A program made the position numbers and the translations under genes. Shown here one piece after another: positions 59,101-64,000 of a stretch of 64,000 bases of DNA. This DNA comes from Liolophura sinensis (Eukaryota; Mollusca; Polyplacophora; Chitonida; Chitonidae), in NCBI RefSeq assembly GCF_032854445.1, contig NC_088301.1, positions 14,070,281 through 14,134,280 on the forward strand. The letters run 5' to 3'. Every line of letters begins with the position of its first letter. The stretch's first letter is position 1. A model generated the notes under the pieces. The model was not told where the DNA came from and made no database searches. It saw only the letters and a program-made list of their open reading frames with translations.

Positions 59101-62100
59101 TTTGTCTGTCGCTAGGTGGAGTTATTGGGATCATCTACAAAGATCCGCTGTACCAGACAGAGGTCAAGCCAAGCCCTGACAGCTTTAGTCCTGGACAGCC
59201 TGATGCATAAAGAGAAGTCTCAACTCCTGATGATGTCTAAGTTAGCAGTCGCTCAAACAGCATTGTTAAGGGACCTCTGCATTGCTCGAGTAAGTGAATA
59301 ATAATAATGATTAGTATATTGGCTCTGTAGAGTATTCTCCCTTAGAATAACTCTTCTCTAAGGGAGTCAGAAATCATAAGGCTGCAAGACCAATCCTGTG
59401 ACAATAATGGTGCATGATGTCACATTATTGGCTAGATTTCCTCATAATCACGTGGGCCCTACTATTTCTGTGGTCTGTTTCACAATGGGCTAAAGCTTAG
59501 GTGAAAATTTGCAACACGGCAAATATGCTGTGCAGATATGTATGTCCGATGTTTGAAAAATACAGCAGTAACTTTCTTGTCTGGTTTACACCTCTCCCAT
59601 TATAGAAAATATAAATGTCCTTGCATTAAAAGTCCTTAAATATCAATGAAATAAGTAAGAGAACTAATTTTTCATGAACTAATCACTTGGCTGTATTATT
59701 TAAGTTTAGGAAAAATAAAATCAAACTATATATATTTCCTGAGCCTAGTTGTAAAATGAGCCACCTTGTGATCTTTTATCTGTAGAAATTATCTGGAAAA
59801 GTGAAGAATATTTCTAGTACACCACCAAACCTTGAAACTGCTGTACAGTGGGTTGGGTTGTGCCTGAGGAAACAGAAACCCTTATCTGTGTACCTGCGTG
59901 GTGGATGGCTGTACAACCTTGTTAATCATTTACTCTTACCTGACAAATTGATTAAAGGTGAGATCAAATTTTACCTACGGTTCTGTTGTGACAAAACCAC
60001 AGTGTTTTGATTAAGGCTATTCAGTTTTGTAGCAGTCCAATTCATCATCAGAATGGTGAGCAAGAAACATTGCCTAAAGATTTTTTTATAGGATTAGTTT
60101 CCAGATTTATTATTTATTCATAATTAGATGGCCTTTTATGTATTGTGACGTTGAGATATCAATGTTTAAAAACAAGGACACATAAGGGATATATGATGTT
60201 CAAATTTGATAGTTTTTGAGGCTAATTTTATGCATATTATCTGTTAACACACATCACCAATATATGTGATAGACACTCAGGTTTACAAGCTGACTGAGCT
60301 TCATCAGTGTGTCCCATACCAGAAAATTAACCATTACCAAGAGGAGCCCATACAGAGCCATACACGCCAATGACCTCCTTACTATATACACCCACTTAAA
60401 CTTTGCAATCAAACATAAGATAAAAAACATTACAGAAACTGTCAAAAGTTTCCTTATTCCTTATTTTTGCGAAATCCCAGACCACCTTGACATGTGACAG
60501 TCTTACTTTTCACTCCGTTCTCGCTGAGGGCAGTGGATGGATCCACCACATCCGATGTCCCACCACCCCTTCAAGGGACAAGTTTTCTGTTCATCCATTG
60601 TGACGTCATAGCATCATAGAACAATGGGGAACTTGTAAAACTCCTTCCTGCCTGTATCAAGACGATCCATTTATCGGTGAATGTGTGCTTATAAAACATA
60701 TATGAAGTACACACGTACTGCAAAGTCACAGATGAAAACGATGGGTTCTACTGTCAATTGGACAGTCTGTGGACCTCGTCCTTGAGTCTCCCATTATCGG
60801 TGTACATGAAGTCATAAAACATACGTGACATACACACGTAGTACAACGTCACAGGAGAAAACGATACATTCTACTGTCATTTGGACCGGTGTGTAGCTTG
60901 TTCTCGAGTCCCATTGAATATTTGCAACCAATGTGTTCCACATCCATTTGACCTACTTGCAACAATATTGGAAATAATGGTCAAATGCATATTCTTGATT
61001 GACAGTTGGGAAGGGTCTATTGATGTTACAGAGAGATTGAACATAAAGAGCCGTTAGCGAGCCATTCAGGCAGTGAGGAGGTTGTGTCTTGAAGTTGCAC
61101 GTGATCAAAATCATCTCACTATTGGGCTATTGTCATTTGTTACATAGTATCGTTATAGGTGGACAGTTAGGTGTATAATAAAATGATATATTCATACGAA
61201 AAGAGTTCAATAATTGAAGTATAAAAAATTGTTAAGTAATATGATGAGATGATATCACTTAAATACCAGTTTTGTTTGTGTTTTCAGCCAGTTTTTGGCA
61301 TCTCAGAGGGGAGGATGCCTTGTGTGACGCGAGCCTGAAGGTGTTTACGGCAGTATTTGACCTGTTGCTGGACATTGCTGCCAAAGAGCCTGGCTCGGAC
61401 ATTGGTGCCTTTAGATCTCTGTTAATGTACTTCCTGCAGGTGTGGCCTTTCATCATGTTCATAGACAGCTAGATCATCATGTTCATAGACAGCTAGATCA
61501 TCATGTTCATACACAGCTAGATCATCATTTTCGTACACATCTAGATCATCATGTTCATGCACATCTCGATCATCATGTTGATACATGGCTAGATCATCAT
61601 GTCTATACACAGCTAGATCATGTTCATACACAGCAAGGTCATCATGTTCATACACAGCTAGATCATGTTCATTCTCAACTAGATCATGTTCACCCACAGC
61701 TAGACCATCATGTCCATTACACTGCTAGATATCATATCCATACACAGCTACCGTAGATCATGTTGATACACAACTAGATCATCATGTTCATACAAAGCTA
61801 GATCATCATGTTCATACACAGCTAGATCATCATGTTCAAACACAACCAGATCATCATGTTCATACACAGATAATCATGTTCATAGCTAGATTATCATGTC
61901 CATGCATAGCTAGATCATCATATTCATACACAGCTAGATCACCATGTTCATATACAGCTAGATCATCATGTTCAGATAGATTATCTTATTGAACTAAATC
62001 AGGGAGTGGGTCGTGGCTTGCCTGTAAATCAATAGGACACATGAGGTGTGGGTTCAAACCTGCCGTTGGATAGTGAATTTGTACCTTTCACTGCTCTCCA

Positions 62101-63958
62101 CTGCTTGTAGGGCCCTAGGTTGTTCAAAACTGTTAGAACACTTAATATCACATTTAACTTTTAATTAAGTCTTTAAGTTTGTACCTAGCCCAAAAATAAT
62201 TGCATAATAGTATATTAAGAATGTATTAATTCTGCTGCTGTTATACTTTAGACTTTGGTCAGCTGTATTGGCTGCTGAAATTGGCTTAAATCTTGTACGA
62301 AATTTGACTAAATACCAGTATTAGCTAAAATGCTTTCGAACAACCGGGCCCTGTTGGTACTAAGTGATGGATGGCAGCTGTGAGGCCATTAGCACTGTCC
62401 AGTGTTTGTTGAAGACCACTTGTCTTCCACCAGTATGGTGTACACATCTCTATTCATCACATGTGATTAAGTTCATCAGTAACGTGACAGTGGTAGATGG
62501 TTTATGACAGACACTCAGTTATCCTTCACCCCTACAGCTGGCATTGTAAAAGTGAAAAATTCTTGAATATCGTGTTGAAATAAGATTGAAATAAATAAAA
62601 ATAAATGAAATCCTCTGGTTCGTTTTGGCCATTTTTGGAGAAACACTGGTTCTGCAGCCATCTGCAGGCAGAGACTAGTCCAGCTTGGGTTATACATGTA
62701 ACTACATGTATATCCTCTTCCTGACCTCCTCTCCATTTCTACATGGGAAGATCTGCCGGCGAAAACCCATTTAGCTCTCACCATAACGCTGGCTGCCATC
62801 GTATAAGAGAAATATTCTTGAGTACGACATAAAACACCAATCAAATAAATAAATAAATAAATTAACTGTCTTGGGTTAGCCTTGTGGGATTGGCTGAATA
62901 CAGTGTCGGTACGCTGTGAGTGTACCCAATAAACCATTTTACTGTTGTCCAAAAGAAATAATGCTGACAGTAACATTAAATAACAGCAGTAAACTGAATA
63001 TATATGACTTTAGTTTATGTTGTTGTCCTTGGCAGACACATTTCTCTGATCCTGTCACGTTAATGAAGTTCCTGGGCATGCTCTGGTGTTCTCACGCCAG
63101 TGATCAGGATGTTGCCATGGCGCTGAACCTTCGTCTCCAGGTGAGAGCGTTACACATCGGCCGGGTCCAGTTAGCACACCTGAGCCAGGAGAGCTTAACG
63201 AGTTTGACCCATTCGGCCTGTCCAGGTAAGACATAAGTTATAATGTGAAAATTCTGGAAGACTGTAATTCTTAGTATGTGGGAACTCAAATATAGCAATA
63301 GTCTAATCCATATGAAGACATGGTATTCATTTAATTTGTTAAAACTGGAGAAAGGACGATTCAAAAATCAGAAATTCTGTTTACGTTGCGTGTAGTGAAA
63401 TCTGTGGAAAGTGTCTTATTTCTGGTTTTTGTGTTCCTACTGTGTGCCGTCCGTGACCAATCATGTCACAGAGTGATTTCTTGGCTACTTCTGGTACAGC
63501 TGCGTGTATAACTCTAAAGGTGTTACAAGTATTTTATAAAGGGAGGTAATCTAAATGTAACTCAAGCTCATGTATTCTGGTTTTTCCAATTCGTTAACCT
63601 GACTGCAGTGGTATGATAAATTAGAAATTCTCTAAATAGCAGTCAACTAAATAAATTAAAGAGTTCTGAACTGATTCTGTTTTTACCTGTATAGTTAAAA
63701 CAAGCGTGAGAGAAAACTTTTTGTTTTGGTTATCATTGATAAGACCTGTTAACACAAACATTATCATTGCTTTCAGTTTTTTTGCCCTTGTTTGTGGGTC
63801 TGAGCAGCCCCGTAGCTGTAGTACGAGAGATGTGTGTGAAGTGTCTGACGGTGATTCACAACACCTGTGATAAATCCAGCACACCTTATCTACCTGTAAT
63901 CAAGAAAATTGTCAGGTGTCGGGAAGAGATTGAAGCTGATCAAACCTTTATTCTTCAG
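44026..63958 (+). CDS. HEATR1: HEATR1 (UTP10/BAP28) 5' part, runs off the right edge
   Basis: Very large HEAT-repeat protein of the nucleolus (t-UTP subcomplex, U3 snoRNP-associated), needed for rRNA transcription and early 18S processing. Exons: 44018-44167 (ATG 44026), 44528-44744, 46780-46921, 47281-47382, 48520-48777, 49789-49875, 50126-50393, 51862-51966, 52421-52644, 53452-53544, 54376-54461, 55126-55313, 58311-58432, 59116-59289, 59786-59957, 61288-61439, 63036-63225, 63777-63958. The N-terminus (SLAKQLQRLAVPH, LLFDPKEAA, RSVQTKEVN, LSPYFLLKPAHK, LPYHETKIFVRVVQLLK) is unmistakable. About 970 codons are visible of the roughly 2,100 usual. Four one-base frame breaks lie in three exons between 49.8 and 52.6 kb, and a 200-N gap sits in the intron before 54376. 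The first and last thirds of the visible part are intact in frame. Confidence 0.95.
44528..44744 (+). CDS. HEATR1: HEATR1 exon 3
   Basis: Encodes GLNGLEELENIDSEFEQFEE, RSVQTKEVN and LSPYFLLKPAHKVLEWLIFR; donor TTTAG|GTTAGT. Phase 1 in, 2 out. Confidence 0.95.
44985..45235 (+). mobile_element. SINE family A
   Basis: TCCATATGTGGGAAGGTCTG, CATAATGCTGGCTGCTGAC and a tail of AATAAATAAA; plus orientation, in a HEATR1 intron. Confidence 0.6.
45800..46060. repeat. Dispersed repeat shared with about 7.29-7.56 kb
   Basis: GGATTTTCA.TTT, TAAAACACAAAATGACATTG and flanking words recur at 7.47-7.54 kb in the same order. Family unknown. Confidence 0.4.
46168..46460 (-). mobile_element. SINE family B, head truncated
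   Basis: GAGTGAGTGAGTGCTTGGGG tail, body GATTTCGACCGCTCTTTTAT and GAACGCCAAGTGAGGAAG. Confidence 0.65.
46780..46921 (+). CDS. HEATR1: HEATR1 exon 4
   Basis: Encodes RYHIHFYNADELMRCVLPYH then ETKIFVRVVQLLKL and ends LLPLQ. Acceptor TATTCCACAG, donor CCAG|GTTTGG. Confidence 0.95.
47045..47135 (-). mobile_element. SINE family A internal fragment
   Basis: ACCATCTGCAGGCTGCTGCC and GGAGAGGTAGCCAGCGTGAG. Confidence 0.5.
47281..47382 (+). CDS. HEATR1: HEATR1 exon 5
   Basis: 102 nt, phase 0. Encodes KSGVHLSRSVLINHCKT, then a Gly/Phe stretch ending SVKEYTK. Donor AAA|GTATGT. Confidence 0.92.
48035..48345 (+). mobile_element. SINE family C, near full length
   Basis: tRNA-like head with A box TAGCCTAATGGTTAGAGTG and B box region GAGATCAAACC, then the family C body and the 3' module ACTCGTCGTCATATGATGG. 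The best-preserved family C copy here. Confidence 0.78.
48520..48777 (+). CDS. HEATR1: HEATR1 exon 6
   Basis: 258 nt, phase 0. Contains LRVFFSFYTSTIIGVLEADG, LIPHLSRGLKSKLADHKASS and a KVKVKVTVLETILNVLAK end. Donor AAG|GTCAGT. Confidence 0.94.
49789..49875 (+). CDS. HEATR1: HEATR1 exon 7, frame broken
   Basis: Begins HMSPDLVTEG in frame, then meets a stop after GASFPNPED. Dropping one C from the CCC at 49818-49820 restores LSFMVLVFQTQKIEGLPKK, which fits the family. Donor AA|GTAAGA is good. One base too many in this assembly. Confidence 0.8.
50126..50393 (+). CDS. HEATR1: HEATR1 exon 8, frame broken
   Basis: Starts KCYKYLSRVPELHIVLGKIT and stays open to a TGA at 50291-50293. The frame that continues (YCHLLEAMLREVPLGKKAAD, ending HVTR) is offset by one base, and the switch must lie between 50275 and 50293. 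A 20-nt intron there is not credible. Confidence 0.8.
51862..51966 (+). CDS. HEATR1: HEATR1 exon 9
   Basis: Joins exon 8 as HVTR-KVSECYIDQCA and ends SLKGALRILESR. Phase 2 both ends. Acceptor TTTATTTGTAG, donor TCAAG|GTACAT. Confidence 0.9.
52421..52644 (+). CDS. HEATR1: HEATR1 exon 10, two frame breaks
   Basis: Starts YSDSLD, then needs one added base at about 52439-52441 to give TLENLLSKADSKERRRQIRH and IQRHVIDEVDTNLILALHH. It needs a second added base at about 52607-52611 (TTTT run) to give EHMIEKLDSVQ. Both losses are at T-runs. Donor CCAG|GTACTG. Confidence 0.82.
52841..52980. mobile_element. MITE family D, short copy
   Basis: TACTGTAAATCTTCAACCTT and TTGAAAAGGTTGATGAGTTA are inverted ends. 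Confidence 0.5.
53452..53544 (+). CDS. HEATR1: HEATR1 exon 11
   Basis: 93 nt, phase 0. Encodes EGDSQFIEDTILNGLKDTHH then DVVRVTLQLGQ. Continues the HEAT pattern of exon 10. Confidence 0.9.
53690..53880 (+). mobile_element. SINE family A
   Basis: ATGTGAGAAGGTCTTCCAAC, GGCCGCCGTCATATAAGTGA and an AAAACACCAATGAAATAAAT tail. Confidence 0.65.
54160..54359. other. Assembly gap of exactly 200 N
   Basis: 200 consecutive N inside the HEATR1 intron between 53544 and 54376. A round 200 usually is a placeholder, so true length is unknown and an exon could be hidden. Confidence 0.98.
54376..54461 (+). CDS. HEATR1: HEATR1 exon after the gap
   Basis: Acceptor GATTTACAG. Encodes RLWDLVSDKQKLLASLVNIV then DREDKKHSR; donor TCAAG|GTTGGA, phase 2 out. 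Confidence 0.85.
55126..55313 (+). CDS. HEATR1: HEATR1 exon
   Basis: Encodes CQAMAVLCSCDESMMSDVFK and AVYPYLLLRNQDG, ending KKTSE. Donor GAAG|GTAAGG. Phase 2 in, 1 out; joins 58311 as SEVWLAESAEWE. Confidence 0.9.
55387..55598. mobile_element. MITE family D, reference copy
   Basis: TACTGTAATTCTTCAACCTT left end and GAAAAGGTAAAGGAATTAGG right end; 212 bp, no coding capacity. Confidence 0.7.
55680..55935. repeat. 73-bp tandem repeat, three to four copies
   Basis: GGAGGCTGGGTT starts at 55734, 55807 and 55880, with AAGCTGAATTG.AGTACAGGTT between. Confidence 0.85.
58311..58432 (+). CDS. HEATR1: HEATR1 exon
   Basis: Acceptor CTGTTGTAG. Encodes VWLAESAEWETNQSVDQLN then IIMVQSVIKQVCSM and KENM; donor ATG|GTTGGT. 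Follows a 3-kb intron. Confidence 0.88.
59116..59289 (+). CDS. HEATR1: HEATR1 exon
   Basis: 174 nt, phase 0. Contains VELLGSSTKIRC, SQALTALVLDSLMHK and LLRDLCIAR. Acceptor TCGCTAG, donor CGA|GTAAGT. Confidence 0.88.
59786..59957 (+). CDS. HEATR1: HEATR1 exon
   Basis: Encodes KLSGKVKNISSTPPNLETAV, WVGLCLRKQKPLSVYLRGGW and LVNHLLLPDKLIK. Donor AAAG|GTGAGA. Phase 0 in, 1 out. Confidence 0.9.
60672..60912. repeat. About 120-bp tandem duplication
   Basis: CGGTG.A..TG, ATAAAACATA, TACACACGTA and GAAAACGAT occur twice in order, the copies diverged by roughly a tenth to a fifth. Confidence 0.75.
61288..61439 (+). CDS. HEATR1: HEATR1 exon
   Basis: Encodes ASFWHLRGEDALCDASLKVF, DLLLDIAAKEPG and LLMYFLQ. 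Donor GCAG|GTGTGG. A 24-bp minisatellite starts about 11 nt into the following intron. Confidence 0.9.
61451..61985. repeat. 24-bp minisatellite, about 22 copies
   Basis: Unit TAGATCATCATGTTCATACA plus CAGC, starting about 11 nt inside a HEATR1 intron. Being a multiple of three, it opens long meaningless reading frames on both strands. Confidence 0.93.
62110..62352. mobile_element. MITE family E
   Basis: GGGCCCTAGGTTGTTCAAAA and TTCGAACAACCGGGCCCT are inverted termini 240 bp apart. Confidence 0.65.
62625..62865 (+). mobile_element. SINE family A
   Basis: CTACATGGGAAGATCTGCCG, GCTGGCTGCCATCGTATAAG and an AATAAATAAATAAATAA tail. Confidence 0.7.
63036..63225 (+). CDS. HEATR1: HEATR1 exon
   Basis: Encodes THFSDPVTLMKFLGMLWCSH, VAMALNLRLQVRALHIGR and LTHSACP. 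It contains an internal CTCCAG|GTGAGA that could act as a second donor, but the frame is open through it. Phase 0 in, 1 out. Confidence 0.9.
63777..63958 (+). CDS. HEATR1: HEATR1 exon at right edge
   Basis: Acceptor TTGCTTTCAG. Encodes FLPLFVGLSSPVAVVREMCV then KCLTVIHNTCDKS and ends TFILQ; donor CAG|GTAAAG. The gene continues outside the window. Confidence 0.9.
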
Positions 63959-64000
63959 GTAAAGAAATATTCAGTATTTTTGATATACATATTTTCAGGA

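Noticed and set aside
61422-61756. Long His/Asp-rich repeat proteins on both strands
   Set aside because: Artefact of the 24-bp minisatellite, whose unit is a multiple of three.
62515-62976. 153-codon open frame on minus
   Set aside because: Covers a SINE A copy and flanking DNA; no recognisable domain.

Overview
This window is animal nuclear DNA, most likely from a mollusc and probably a bivalve. It is AT-rich, gene-sparse and intron-rich, with short phase-matched exons. It is full of short tRNA-derived SINEs and MITE-like elements of a kind I associate with bivalve and other molluscan genomes. The species is inferred, not proven. I see no bacterial, organellar or viral genes. Three conserved protein-coding genes account for almost all the real coding sequence; most other long open frames are repeat-derived or chance.

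Region 1 (about 0.5-15.2 kb, minus strand) is a calcyphosin-like EF-hand gene (CAPSL type). Exons 1-3 lie at 14842-12204. They are followed not by one but by three widely spaced copies of the last coding exon (7901-7800, 5750-5649, 649-548). Each has its own 3' splice site, the same phase, 34 codons including a stop, and a different C-terminus. Only the last exon is duplicated. An X-box-like motif and a palindromic CRE lie upstream of exon 1.

Region 2 (about 19.5-41.3 kb, minus strand) is a DNAJC14-type membrane J-domain co-chaperone gene. It has a candidate noncoding first exon near 41.3 kb, a 549-codon disordered N-terminal exon (37873-36226), small membrane-segment exons (one of only 20 nt), a J domain with HPD, a Cys-containing C-terminal domain and a lysine-rich end at 19562.

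Region 3 (about 43-64 kb, plus strand) is the 5' part of HEATR1 (UTP10/BAP28), a HEAT-repeat factor for ribosomal RNA transcription and processing. Eighteen exons are visible and the gene runs off the right edge. A gap of exactly 200 N lies in one intron. HEATR1 and DNAJC14 are divergently arranged.

Several conserved exons of HEATR1 (49.8-52.6 kb) and DNAJC14 (25.0-25.8 kb) carry one-base frame breaks while keeping good splice sites. This most likely means local sequence errors, but it needs checking. Introns and spacers hold at least three SINE families that share a 3' module but have different microsatellite tails. All 18 SINE copies I found between 0 and 41.3 kb point the same way as the host genes. 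There are also several MITE families and many tandem repeats (24, 28, 38, 53, 73, about 106 and about 120 bp units).
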